DNA of 60,256 nt from an uncultured Collinsella sp. (GTDB lineage: Bacteria > Actinomycetota > Coriobacteriia > Coriobacteriales > Coriobacteriaceae), in NCBI GenBank assembly GCA_934654605.1, contig CAKUGH010000004.1:1-60256 (forward strand), written 5' to 3'. The notes under the pieces were generated by a model. It ran no database searches, was not told where the DNA came from, and saw only the letters and a list, made by a program, of their open reading frames with translations. Numbering within the stretch: the first letter of the stretch is position 1; each line of letters starts with the position of its first letter. The translations under genes and the position numbers were made by a program. Positions 1 to 7,877 of this stretch are shown in pieces.

Positions 1-42
1 GCTTCCGAACGTCGGGGTAAAGGGGTTCTTGCTGTACTCCAT
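1..42 (-). CDS. ATP-binding protein, N-terminal fragment (runs off the window edge)
   Basis: The minus strand opens with ATG at position 42, nine bases after an AGGAG ribosome binding site. Only 14 codons are present: MEYSKNPFTPTFGS. From memory of the family, an N-terminus of the form KNPFTPTFG is typical of AAA/ORC-like single-gene ATPases, which continue into a Walker A motif after about 40 residues; that part is outside the window. A period-19 tandem repeat lies directly upstream (52-87), where a promoter or operator would sit. The start and ribosome binding site are seen directly. The ATPase assignment is inference from a very short peptide. Confidence 0.5.
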   Translation of the reverse strand, partial: MEYSKNPFTPTFGS

Positions 43-51
43 GGCTGCTCC

Positions 52-87
52 TTTGCAAGTTTTGCTAATTTTTGCAACTTTTGCTAA
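52..87 (-). repeat. Period-19 tandem repeat, operator-like, upstream of the partial ATPase gene
   Basis: TTTGCAA at 52-58 is followed by TTTTGCTAA at 60-68. The same pair recurs exactly 19 bases on, at 71-77 and 79-87. The repeat starts ten bases beyond the start codon of the leftward partial gene and includes its ribosome binding region, so a bound protein would block transcription or translation of that gene. Autoregulation is inferred. Confidence 0.55.
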
Positions 88-125
88 CGGTTTAGCATGC
101 CTTGTACTGCGGGATTGCAGGAGTG

Positions 126-152
126 AAAAACGGGAGTTCTATTCCCGTTTTT
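126..152. terminator. Terminator-like hairpin between divergent ATPase genes
   Basis: Perfect 10-bp inverted repeat: AAAAACGGGA at 126-135 and TCCCGTTTTT at 143-152, with a 7-base loop. The A/T ends give it the shape of a bidirectional intrinsic terminator. It sits between two divergent genes, where no transcript should need ending. It could insulate them, attenuate a leader, or end an undetected small RNA. Confidence 0.5.
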
Positions 153-203
153 GACCTCCCCCCTAGGCGGCGTCCTTTTTAAGGTTAACGTCGATGCATG
201 CGT

Positions 204-230
204 GGGTCACCTGGAGCGGGTCACCTGGAG
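204..230. repeat. 13-bp direct repeat, period 14
   Basis: GGGTCACCTGGAG occurs at 204-216 and again at 218-230. It lies just upstream of the larger inverted repeat at 236-280 that precedes the rightward ATPase gene. It may be a binding site or a slippage product. Confidence 0.45.
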
Positions 231-235
231 TGATT

Positions 236-280
236 TTTTAACGCAGAAAAATAATCAAAATAGAATTAATCTGCGTTAAA
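236..280. promoter_or_regulatory. 12-bp perfect inverted repeat, probable operator of the DUF4143 ATPase gene
   Basis: TTTTAACGCAGA at 236-247 is mirrored exactly by TCTGCGTTAAAA at 269-280, with a 21-base AT-rich spacer. Arm centres are 33 bp apart, about three helical turns, as expected for two half-sites on one DNA face. The ATPase start codon is 38 bases downstream, so the sites overlap the expected promoter. No regulator is encoded next to it. Confidence 0.6.
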
Positions 281-317
281 ATATTGTCAAACAATAGTTC
301 ATGAGGAAAGGACGCTC

Positions 318-1607
318 ATGCGCCGTAAAGCAGACAGGCTCCTTAAGGAATGGCGAGACAAAATCGATAGGAAACCTCTGTTGGTTAAGGGCGTTCGCCA
401 GTGTGGCAAGACCTATCTGCTCAGGACGTACGCGCAAGATCTTTTCGAATCGGTTGTCTACATTAATCTTGAGAACGATCGGTCGGCTCGGGCAGACTTT
501 TCGGGCGGTCTCGATCCCCATTCGATCGTGCGTGCGATTGAAGCTCGTACGGGACAGCGCGTCGTCCCAGGTAAGACTCTGCTGTTCATCGACGAGATCC
601 AGGCGTGTGAGGAAGCACTTACTTCCCTTAAGTACTTTTGTGAAGACGCCCCCGAGTATTACGTTGCGGCTGCCGGGTCGCTTCTTGGGGTTGCCATTAA
701 TCATCAGTCGTATTCGTTCCCCGTTGGAAAGACCGATTTGATCGAGATGGCCCCACTCGACTTCGAAGAATTTCTTTGGGCGATGGGGTACGAGCGACTG
801 GCAGACGAGATACGCTCGTCATTCGAATCGATGAGCCCTCTTGCCCCTAGTCTTCATGACGAAGCGCTGAGACTCTATCGACAGTATCTTGTTGTTGGCG
901 GAATGCCCGAAGCTGTTCAAACGTATGCTGAGGTTCAGTCGGTCATCGACGTCGCCGAAAAGCATCGAATAATCCTCGACGGATATTCTGCTGACACGAA
1001 CAAATATGCCGATGAACGTTTGAGCGCAAAGACGCGCGCGTGCTTCGATTCCATTCCGCAGCAGCTTGCCAAAGAGAACCGAAAATTTCAATACAAGGTA
1101 GTGCGGGCGGGGGGCAATGCGTCTCTCTTTGGAGACGCTCTCGACTGGCTTGTGTTGTCGGGTACGGTGGCGCGCTGCAGCCTGGTCGGGCAGATCGAAA
1201 GCCCTTTAGAGGCCTTCGTTAACTCTTCTGCTTTTAAAATCTATCAGGCGGATACTGGGCTGCTCGTCTCCAAGGCCGGTGCTCAACGAGCCGATATCCT
1301 CGCCGGCATCGGCGGCACATTCATGGGCGCACTTACCGAAAACTACGTTGCCCAGCAGCTTTCAGCCATGGGTTATCCGCTGCATTATTGGGCGCGAGAT
1401 AATCGTGCGGAAATCGACTTTGTAGTAGAGAAGCAGGGATGCTTGTCTGCAATTGAAGTCAAGGCGGGGGAGAACACAAGATCTCGAAGCCTGTCCTCAC
1501 TTAAAAAGACCCATCCGGGCGTGCGCCTTGTCAGGCTATCCACTAAGCCCTTTGGAATGAATGATGGGCTTATGTCTGTTCCGCTTTATGCGGCATTTTG
1601 TCTATAG
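318..1607 (+). CDS. AAA ATPase with DUF4143-type nuclease-like C-terminus
   Basis: This 429-residue protein matches the widespread AAA_14/DUF4143 family, whose physiological role is unknown. Walker A is G25-V-R-Q-C-G-K31-T32 and Walker B is LLFIDE ending at D92-E93. The C-terminus, about residues 364-383, carries AEIDFVVE followed by IEVKAG, the E-x-D...E-x-K pattern of a PD-(D/E)XK-like fold. The start is ATG at 318, eight bases after AGGAAAGG. The gene stands alone on the plus strand, with an inverted-repeat operator candidate upstream and a strong hairpin downstream. Length is normal for the family (about 400-450). Family assignment is firm; function is not known. Confidence 0.85.
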   Translation: MRRKADRLLKEWRDKIDRKPLLVKGVRQCGKTYLLRTYAQDLFESVVYINLENDRSARADFSGGLDPHSIVRAIEARTGQRVVPGKTLLFIDEIQACEEALTSLKYFCEDAPEYYVAAAGSLLGVAINHQSYSFPVGKTDLIEMAPLDFEEFLWAMGYERLADEIRSSFESMSPLAPSLHDEALRLYRQYLVVGGMPEAVQTYAEVQSVIDVAEKHRIILDGYSADTNKYADERLSAKTRACFDSIPQQLAKENRKFQYKVVRAGGNASLFGDALDWLVLSGTVARCSLVGQIESPLEAFVNSSAFKIYQADTGLLVSKAGAQRADILAGIGGTFMGALTENYVAQQLSAMGYPLHYWARDNRAEIDFVVEKQGCLSAIEVKAGENTRSRSLSSLKKTHPGVRLVRLSTKPFGMNDGLMSVPLYAAFCL

Positions 1608-1629
1608 GGATGATGCTGCTGTAATGCAT

Positions 1630-1667
1630 GGGGCCCGGAGCTCAGTATTTACTGCGCTCCGGGCCCC
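1630..1667. terminator. Bidirectional terminator between convergent genes
   Basis: GGGGCCCGGAGC at 1630-1641 pairs with GCTCCGGGCCCC at 1656-1667, a 12-bp perfect stem with a 14-base loop. It lies between the ends of the ATPase gene and parC, which converge here. The following T-run is weak (GTTGGTTTG). Confidence 0.7.
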
Positions 1668-1705
1668 GTTGGTTTGTGGCTTGGACCAGCTCGACTGCCG
1701 TCGTC

Positions 1706-3946
1706 CTAGTCAAACAAGCTCGGCATGTCGTTTTCCTTCATGAGGGCACCGGCGGAGGGTAAGCTCTGCGCAGTGAACTTCTCGGCCGAGACGCCGGCAC
1801 CGAGGATGTCCTCGGTCGTGCCGACGGTGGTGACCGAGCGGCCCTTCTTGGCCGTGAATGCCTGGACGCCCTGCGTGTTGGTGGTCGTCTTGGTCTTGAG
1901 CAGGGACGTATTGAAGTTCATCAGGCGGTAGTCGCTCGAGACCAGTGCAATGTCGCGATCTTCCTTGAGCACCTGGGCATACAGCAATTTACTGCCGCCG
2001 TAGATGGCGTTCTTCAGGCGCTTGCGGTTGGTCTTGGTGACGTATCCGGAAAGCGCGACGCGCACCACGCGGCCGTTCTCAAAGACGAACAGCACGTCGG
2101 CCTTGTAATCCTCGGGGTCGATAACCCAGATGACGCTCTCGTCGGGTTCCATCTCAAGATCGGTCGGCAGGTACGAGCCCAGCTGGGCGGACTTGGTGTC
2201 CTCAAACTGCGCGACCTTGCACTTGTACACCTGGCTCTTGTTGGTAAAGACCAGCAGCTCGTGCGTGTTGGAGGACGGGAACTCGATAAAGGGCTTGTCG
2301 CCGTCTTTGTACTTGAGCGTAGCGGCCTTCTTGAGCACGCGGTCGGTCATCTTTTTGAGGTAGCCATCGCGCGAGAGCATGATGGTAACGGGGTACTCCT
2401 CGACCTCGGGCTCCAGGCTCACTTCGATAACCTCATGGGGCTCAATCCTGCCCGTGCGGCGCGGCATCACGTACTTCTTGTTGACCGCGGCCAGCTCGTC
2501 GCTGATGACCTTCTTGATGTTCTCCTCGCTGGAGAGAATCTCCTCAAGCTCGGCAATCTCGCCCTCGAGCTTGGCGATGTCCTTGGTGCGGTTGAGGATG
2601 TACTCCTCGTTGATGTTGCGGAGCTTAAGTTCGGCAACAAACTCGGCCTGGGTCTCATCGATGTCGAAACCCTTCATAAGGTTGGGCACGACCTCGGCCT
2701 CGAGCTTGGTGCCACGGATGATGGCGATGGCCTTGTCGATGTCGAGCAGAATCGCCTCAAGGCCATGCAACAGGTGCAGGCGCTCGGACTTTTTGCCCAG
2801 GTCAAAGTTAATGCGGCGACGCGTGGACTGAATGCGCCACGCAACCCACCCGTGCAGGATCTGGCGAACGCCCATAACGCGGGGGTAGCCGTCGACCAGC
2901 ACGTTAAAGTTGCACGAGAACGAATCTTGCAGCGTGGTCGAGCGGTAGAGCTTCGCCATGAGCTTGTCGGGGTCGACGCCGCGCTTCAGGTCGATGGCGA
3001 TGCGCAGACCCGAAAGGTCGGTCTCGTCACGGATGTCGGCAATCTCCTTTACCTTGCCCTCCTTGGAGAGCTTGACGATGCGCTCGATGATGACATCGGT
3101 CTTAGTGGTGTAGGGGATCTCGTAGACCTCGATGATGCGCTCTTCGGGAATCCAGCGCCAGCGGGAGCGAATCTGGAAGCTGCCCAGACCGGTCTCGATG
3201 ATCTTTTCCATCTCCTCGCGGCGGTAGATGATCTCGCCGCCGGTCGAGAAGTCGGGCATGGGCATGTACTCGAGCAGGTCGCAGTCGGGATCCTTGAGGT
3301 AGTGCATCGTGGCGGTGCAGACCTCGTTGAGGTTGAAGCCGCAAATGTCGGACGCCATGGCGACGCCGATGCCCTTGTTGGCCGAGACGAGGATGTTGGG
3401 GAACGTGGTGGGCAGCAGGCGCGGCTCCTTCATGGCGCCGTCGTAGCTGTCGACAAAGTCCACCGGGTCCTTGTCGATATCCTTGAAGATCTCGGCACTG
3501 ATGGGGGAGAGCTTGGCCTCGGTGTAACGCGAGGCGGCGTAGCTCAGGTCGCCCGAGTAGTACTTGCCAAAGTTGCCCTTCGACTCCACGAAGGGGGCGA
3601 GCAGCGCTTCGTTGCCGGTGGCCAGGCGCACCATCGTCTCGTAGATCGCGGCGTCGCCGTGCGGGTTGAGCTTCATGGTCTGGCCCACGATGTTGGCGCT
3701 CTTCTGGCGCTCGCCCTTGAGCAGGCCCATCTTGTACATGGTGTAGAGCAGCTTGCGGTGCGAGGGCTTAAAGCCGTCGATTTCGGGGAACGCACGCGAG
3801 ACGTTGACGCTCATGGCGTAGGGCATGTAGTTGACCTCGAGCGTCTGCGTGATCGGCTGGTCGGTGACCTCGGAGTGCAGGCCGATGACGTTCTCGGCGT
3901 TGACCTGCTTTTTCTTTGGCTGGTTCTTCGTCTTCTTCTTTGCCAC
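1706..3946 (-). CDS. parC: DNA topoisomerase IV-like subunit A (GyrA/ParC family)
   Basis: This 746-residue protein is the DNA breakage-rejoining subunit of a type IIA topoisomerase. The catalytic tyrosine is Y141 in AASRYTEAK, preceded by R140. The winged-helix region contains NPHGDAAIYE, and the C-terminal third (from about residue 500) reads as six-bladed beta-pinwheel repeats. I see no QRRGGKG-type GyrA box, which favours a decatenating topoisomerase IV-like role over a gyrase. A lysine-rich N-terminal tail precedes the core. It lies 45 bp downstream of parE on the same strand, so the two are probably cotranscribed. The residue at E. coli GyrA Ser83 is Ala99 here. A second gyrA elsewhere in the genome is expected but cannot be checked. 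Confidence 0.88.
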   Translation of the reverse strand: MAKKKTKNQPKKKQVNAENVIGLHSEVTDQPITQTLEVNYMPYAMSVNVSRAFPEIDGFKPSHRKLLYTMYKMGLLKGERQKSANIVGQTMKLNPHGDAAIYETMVRLATGNEALLAPFVESKGNFGKYYSGDLSYAASRYTEAKLSPISAEIFKDIDKDPVDFVDSYDGAMKEPRLLPTTFPNILVSANKGIGVAMASDICGFNLNEVCTATMHYLKDPDCDLLEYMPMPDFSTGGEIIYRREEMEKIIETGLGSFQIRSRWRWIPEERIIEVYEIPYTTKTDVIIERIVKLSKEGKVKEIADIRDETDLSGLRIAIDLKRGVDPDKLMAKLYRSTTLQDSFSCNFNVLVDGYPRVMGVRQILHGWVAWRIQSTRRRINFDLGKKSERLHLLHGLEAILLDIDKAIAIIRGTKLEAEVVPNLMKGFDIDETQAEFVAELKLRNINEEYILNRTKDIAKLEGEIAELEEILSSEENIKKVISDELAAVNKKYVMPRRTGRIEPHEVIEVSLEPEVEEYPVTIMLSRDGYLKKMTDRVLKKAATLKYKDGDKPFIEFPSSNTHELLVFTNKSQVYKCKVAQFEDTKSAQLGSYLPTDLEMEPDESVIWVIDPEDYKADVLFVFENGRVVRVALSGYVTKTNRKRLKNAIYGGSKLLYAQVLKEDRDIALVSSDYRLMNFNTSLLKTKTTTNTQGVQAFTAKKGRSVTTVGTTEDILGAGVSAEKFTAQSLPSAGALMKENDMPSLFD

Positions 3947-3991
3947 GATATCCTCTTGAACTTCTTGTGGGCCGTCGTTATCGATGTGCTG

Positions 3992-5989
3992 CTACTGCAG
4001 GTCCAGCTGGTCCAGGTATTCCTTGCCGTGCTCCGAGATATGGCGCTTGCGGCCCGCCTCGTCGTTGCCCAGCAACAGGTTGAACATGGTTTCCATCTTG
4101 GTGACGTCCTCGGGCTCCACCTTGATCAGGCGGCGCGTCTCGGGGTTCATGGTGGTGAGCCACATCATGTCCGGATCGTTCTCACCAAGACCCTTGGAGC
4201 GGTTGATCGAGCACTTCTGGTCGCCGATCTCCTTAAGGATGCCGTTCTTCTCGAGCTCGGTGTAGGCAAAGTAGGTCTTCTCTTTGCAGTTGATCTCGTA
4301 GAGCGGCGACTCGGCGATATACACGTAACCCTCGTCGATAAGCGTGGGCACCAGGCGGTAGAGCATGGTGAGCACGAGCGTGCGGATGTGGTAACCGTCG
4401 ACGTCGGCATCCGTACAGATGATGACCTTGTTCCAGTTGAGGTTGTCCAGGTCGAAGGCGCCAAGGTTCTTGATACGCTTGTCCTTGATCTCCACACCGC
4501 AGCCCAGCACGCGCATGAGGTCCATGATGATGTCGGACTTAAAGATGCGCGGGTAGTCCTCCTTCAGGCAGTTGAGGATCTTGCCGCGGACGGGCATAAC
4601 GCCCTGGAACTCGGCATCACGCGAGGTGCGAATGGCGCCTGCTGCCGAGTCGCCCTCTACGATGTAGATCTCGCGGCGGCTCTTGTCCTTGGAGCGGCAG
4701 TCGATGAATTTCTGCACGCGGTTGGCCATGTCGGTCTTCTGCTGCAGGTTGGTCTTGATGCTCTGGCGGGTCTTCTCGGCATTCTCGCGAGAGCGCTTGT
4801 TGATGAGTACCTGCTCCAGAATCTTGTTGGCGGCGTCTTTGTTCTCGATCAGATACGTCGAGAGACGCTCCTTAAAGAAGGCGGTCATGGCCTGCTGGAT
4901 AAAGCGGTTGTTGATTGCCTTTTTGGTCTGGTTTTCGTAGGACGTCTGGGTGGAGAAACAGTTGGTCACGAGCACCAGGCAGTCCTGGACGTCTTGCCAC
5001 TTAATGCCACTCTCGTTTTTGTTGTACTTGCCCTGTTGCTTAATGTAGGCATCGATGGCGCTGGTCAGAGCGCTGCGGGCCGCCTTTTCGGGCGAGCCGC
5101 CGTTCTCGAGCCACGACGAGTTGTGATAGTACTCCTGCATCATGAAGGTGCGCGAGAAGCACATGCACGCGGTGATCTTTACGTTGTAGTCGGGCAGGTC
5201 CTCGCGATCGCGACCGCGGCGGTCGGCCTCGATAAAGAAAGGCTCGGTGAGGTAGTCGGTGCCCACCTTCTCGAGCACGTAGTCCTCGATGCCCTTGGGA
5301 TAGCAGAAGTCCTCTTCGGTAAATTCGCCGTCGTCGCCTTCGATACGCAGGCGGAAGGTCACGTTGGCGTTGACCACGGCCTGGCGGCGCATGGTCTCGC
5401 GATACCAATCGTGGGGAATGCTGATGGAGGTAAAGACCTCAAGGTCGGGGCGCCACTTGATGGTGGTGCCGGTGCGGCTCTCGTCGCTGGGCTCAATCTC
5501 GAGCGCCTTCTTTTTGGCACCGACGACCTTGCCCTTCTTAAAGTGCAGGGAGTACTTGTTGCCGTCGCGCCAAACCGTGACATCCATGTACTCGGAGGCG
5601 TACTGGGTCGCGCACGAGCCCAGGCCGTTGGTACCGAGCGAGAAGTCGTAGTCGCCGCCCTGGTTATTGTTGTATTTGCCGCCAGCGTAGAGCTCGCAGA
5701 AAACGAGCTCCCAGTTAAAGCGCTTCTCGGAAGGGTTCCAGTCGAGCGGGCAACCACGGCCGTTGTCCTCTACCTGGATAGAGCCATCGCGAAAGGCGGT
5801 AAGGGTGATGAGCTTGCCGTAGCCCTGGCGCGCCTCGTCGACGGCGTTGGACAGGATCTCGAAGGCGGCGTGCGCACAGCCGTCGAGCCCGTCCGAGCCA
5901 AAGATGACGGCAGGGCGCAGGCGTACGCGCTCCTCGTCCTTGAGCTGACGAATACTGTCGTTGCCATAGTTTGCGGTGTTTTTTGCCAT
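3992..5989 (-). CDS. parE: DNA topoisomerase IV-like subunit B (GyrB/ParE family)
   Basis: This 665-residue protein is the ATPase subunit that pairs with the downstream subunit A. The GHKL ATPase motifs are E44-ILSN48-AVD51E and DNGRGCPLD, followed by GTNGLGSCATQ as the ATP lid. The Toprim domain shows VEGDSAAG and TDADVDGYH, which carry the metal-binding acidic residues. The C-terminal PxxSKGLGEND-like segment (INRSKGLGEND) is standard. Length matches ParE and Gram-positive GyrB without the large enterobacterial insertion. ATG at 5989 follows a purine-rich stretch. It is the first gene of a two-gene operon with parC. The name parE rather than gyrB rests on the partner lacking a GyrA box. Confidence 0.88.
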   Translation of the reverse strand: MAKNTANYGNDSIRQLKDEERVRLRPAVIFGSDGLDGCAHAAFEILSNAVDEARQGYGKLITLTAFRDGSIQVEDNGRGCPLDWNPSEKRFNWELVFCELYAGGKYNNNQGGDYDFSLGTNGLGSCATQYASEYMDVTVWRDGNKYSLHFKKGKVVGAKKKALEIEPSDESRTGTTIKWRPDLEVFTSISIPHDWYRETMRRQAVVNANVTFRLRIEGDDGEFTEEDFCYPKGIEDYVLEKVGTDYLTEPFFIEADRRGRDREDLPDYNVKITACMCFSRTFMMQEYYHNSSWLENGGSPEKAARSALTSAIDAYIKQQGKYNKNESGIKWQDVQDCLVLVTNCFSTQTSYENQTKKAINNRFIQQAMTAFFKERLSTYLIENKDAANKILEQVLINKRSRENAEKTRQSIKTNLQQKTDMANRVQKFIDCRSKDKSRREIYIVEGDSAAGAIRTSRDAEFQGVMPVRGKILNCLKEDYPRIFKSDIIMDLMRVLGCGVEIKDKRIKNLGAFDLDNLNWNKVIICTDADVDGYHIRTLVLTMLYRLVPTLIDEGYVYIAESPLYEINCKEKTYFAYTELEKNGILKEIGDQKCSINRSKGLGENDPDMMWLTTMNPETRRLIKVEPEDVTKMETMFNLLLGNDEAGRKRHISEHGKEYLDQLDLQ

Positions 5990-6130
5990 GCTCGCTCTCT
6001 TGGTGCTTCCTCTTGTGCATTTAAGTCGTATAGATAGTCAAGGTAGCATAGCCCAGCCCGTGAACGATTCCATCCAACACGAAATCCATCGAACAATCGT
6101 TCGCTACTGTAACGGGATATGCCGCTTGGT

Positions 6131-7513
6131 TTACTCGAACATCTGTGGAAGGTCGATAAGGACGGTTTTGCCATCCCCGTCAACTTCAAAGCCAGAACGG
6201 GAGAAGAACCCGTAACGATGGCACTTGAGTCCCGTTGCCTCGACTTGGGCGATTTCCTCATCAACCATCTTTTGCGTGATGGGGGATTTGCGAAACTTAG
6301 CTTCGTAGAACGCGTAGCCCTCAGGGTCTTGCGTTACCACATCGAATTCGCCGCTTGTTTTGTTTGCGGGGTCGTCGTACCAGTACTTGCCTATGGCATC
6401 GAAAGCCGGTTCGATCTTGCCGGCCCTGTTTTGTCGCACGAGGAATTGGCGGCAGATCTCCTCGAACATATGTGGAACGTAGTTTTCCTCAAAGTCTTGG
6501 AAGACATGGCGATTATAAAAGACCTCAGGGTCGAGCAGCTGACGTGCGGAAGCGTTGCGGAAGACATAGCGATAGTAAAAGAGCGAAAGCGGGTCTACTA
6601 CAAAGTAGCCAGACTTGCGCTTGTTCGTAGGGTCGTTGATGGGCGCGCGTTTTTGGACGATTTCGAGCGATATGAGCTTGTCGAGCACATCGGCCATGGC
6701 AGGGCCGCTCGAGACGTGCGACTGTGCCAGCACGTCTCCCCAGCGGGAGTAGCCTTGCGCGAGGGCACCGAAAACTTCGTTGGCGTTGGTCATCTTTGAG
6801 ATTTCGGCGCTGAGGTAGGACGGCACCTCGCTTTCGAGGCGGGCGCCGGGCTCTGTGACAAGCTCGATGATGTTGTCGCGCACGCTTTGGGATTGATCGA
6901 TAAGACGGTTGTAAAAGGGGATACCGCCAAAAACGCTGTAGAGCCGCACCTTGTCCTCGGGTGAGAATGCGGGATAGAACTTCGCGGCGTCAAAGTAATC
7001 CATGGGCTTAAGCTCGAGCGTGAGGTCGATACGCCCGTAGAGGGGGCTTTCATGCTCGATAAGGGATTTCATGATCTCAACGTAGGAGCCGCACAGAACG
7101 ATGCTCAAACGTGAGTCTTCTCTATGAGCGTCAATTGAGGTCTGAAGGATGCTGTCTAGGCCTTTAACCGCATCTCTTAGGTAGGGGTATTCGTCGAGAA
7201 CAAGGGTGATGTTCTTACTTTTCGCTTGAACAAATAGGAATTCGACAAGCTCACGGATGCTCGAGAATGCGAGCGGGGGGAATCCAAGCGCCTCGGCAAC
7301 GAGGACGGAGAGGCTTTCCAGGTTATCCATCTCGGAGGTTTGACGGCACTCGTAGTAGACCGTTGCGGCGTTCGGCAAATCGATGAGCGCTTGCTTGATC
7401 AACTCGCTTTTGCCGACGCGACGCCTTCCGTAGACGAGGGTATTGCACTGTTTGGGCGCATTGAGCGTCTTCTTAATGCGGGTGAGTTCACGCTCCCTGC
7501 CGATGAATTCCAC
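6131..7513 (-). CDS. ATP-binding protein of the ATPase_2/DUF234 type
   Basis: This 460-residue orphan ATPase has Walker A G29-R-R-R-V-G-K35-S36 and Walker B TLVLDE ending at D107-E108. A winged-helix middle section follows. The C-terminal DUF234-like nuclease fold, about residues 388-412, contains GEFDVV and FYEAKFRK, again an E-x-D...E-x-K pattern. The start is GTG at 7513, with AAGGAA about nine bases upstream inside the repeat cluster. It stands alone on the minus strand. It resembles the DUF4143 ATPase at 318-1607 in logic (ATPase plus nuclease-like tail plus private repeats) but not in sequence. A defence, toxin-like or quality-control role is possible; nothing in the sequence decides. 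Confidence 0.83.
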   Translation of the reverse strand: MEFIGRERELTRIKKTLNAPKQCNTLVYGRRRVGKSELIKQALIDLPNAATVYYECRQTSEMDNLESLSVLVAEALGFPPLAFSSIRELVEFLFVQAKSKNITLVLDEYPYLRDAVKGLDSILQTSIDAHREDSRLSIVLCGSYVEIMKSLIEHESPLYGRIDLTLELKPMDYFDAAKFYPAFSPEDKVRLYSVFGGIPFYNRLIDQSQSVRDNIIELVTEPGARLESEVPSYLSAEISKMTNANEVFGALAQGYSRWGDVLAQSHVSSGPAMADVLDKLISLEIVQKRAPINDPTNKRKSGYFVVDPLSLFYYRYVFRNASARQLLDPEVFYNRHVFQDFEENYVPHMFEEICRQFLVRQNRAGKIEPAFDAIGKYWYDDPANKTSGEFDVVTQDPEGYAFYEAKFRKSPITQKMVDEEIAQVEATGLKCHRYGFFSRSGFEVDGDGKTVLIDLPQMFE

Positions 7514-7617
7514 TTACTCGGTTCCTTCCGACTCGGTTTTGTCCGAGTTAATTATATCGCAGGAATTTGTTTACACTCGCGTTTACTCGGGCAAAACCGA
7601 GTCGGTTCTGTCCGAGT
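7514..7617. promoter_or_regulatory. Cluster of ACTCGG-N6-CCGAGT palindromes at the ATPase promoter
   Basis: The 18-bp palindrome ACTCGG-N6-CCGAGT occurs at 7531-7548 and 7585-7602. A third copy with one mismatch at 7600-7617 overlaps the second by three bases. A further half-site, TTACTCGG, abuts the GTG start at 7514-7521. Together they cover the region from the start codon to about 100 bp upstream, including the ribosome binding site. This is typical of cooperative repressor binding. Confidence 0.7.
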
Positions 7618-7877
7618 AAGTTTGAAGGCGGTTGAAGGCGCCCTATCTTGTTTGCGGCTGTTGGGTTAAATCGAACATTGGGACAGGCGTCTCGTTTTAT
7701 GGGCGTGCGTGTGCGTGTCCTTTTGGCCCATAGGGGATGCTGACAGGTCGTTATTTGGGCCGCGGGTCACTTCGCCCGTACCGTGTTTCGTCATACGCTC
7801 ATAGCGGAAGCCGATGCCACGGGGACGACGAAAGGCCCGGGCAACGGATGAACTGCAAGCCGAAAGGAGCGGTGAGG
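7618..7877. other. Intergenic region with a short hairpin; no gene recognised
   Basis: This is the remainder of the gap between the divergent ATPase and lipoprotein genes. The only structure I can see is a 7-bp hairpin, TATGGGC at 7698-7704 with GCCCATA at 7726-7732. The open frame continues upstream from the lipoprotein start but has no ribosome binding site or coding character. I do not recognise a riboswitch class. Confidence 0.4.

Noticed and set aside
2261..6037. 1258-codon plus-strand open frame across parC and parE
   Set aside because: It is exactly antisense to two strongly conserved genes. GC-rich third positions keep the opposite frame open; its product is a low-complexity run of L, V, D, H and G with no family.
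7698..7732. Riboswitch before the lipoprotein gene
   Set aside because: The short hairpin and flanking bases match no aptamer I can recall, and the lipoprotein has no metabolite link.
7737..7877. Longer N-terminus for the lipoprotein at 7878
   Set aside because: The added 47 codons lack a ribosome binding site and would bury the signal peptide inside the protein.
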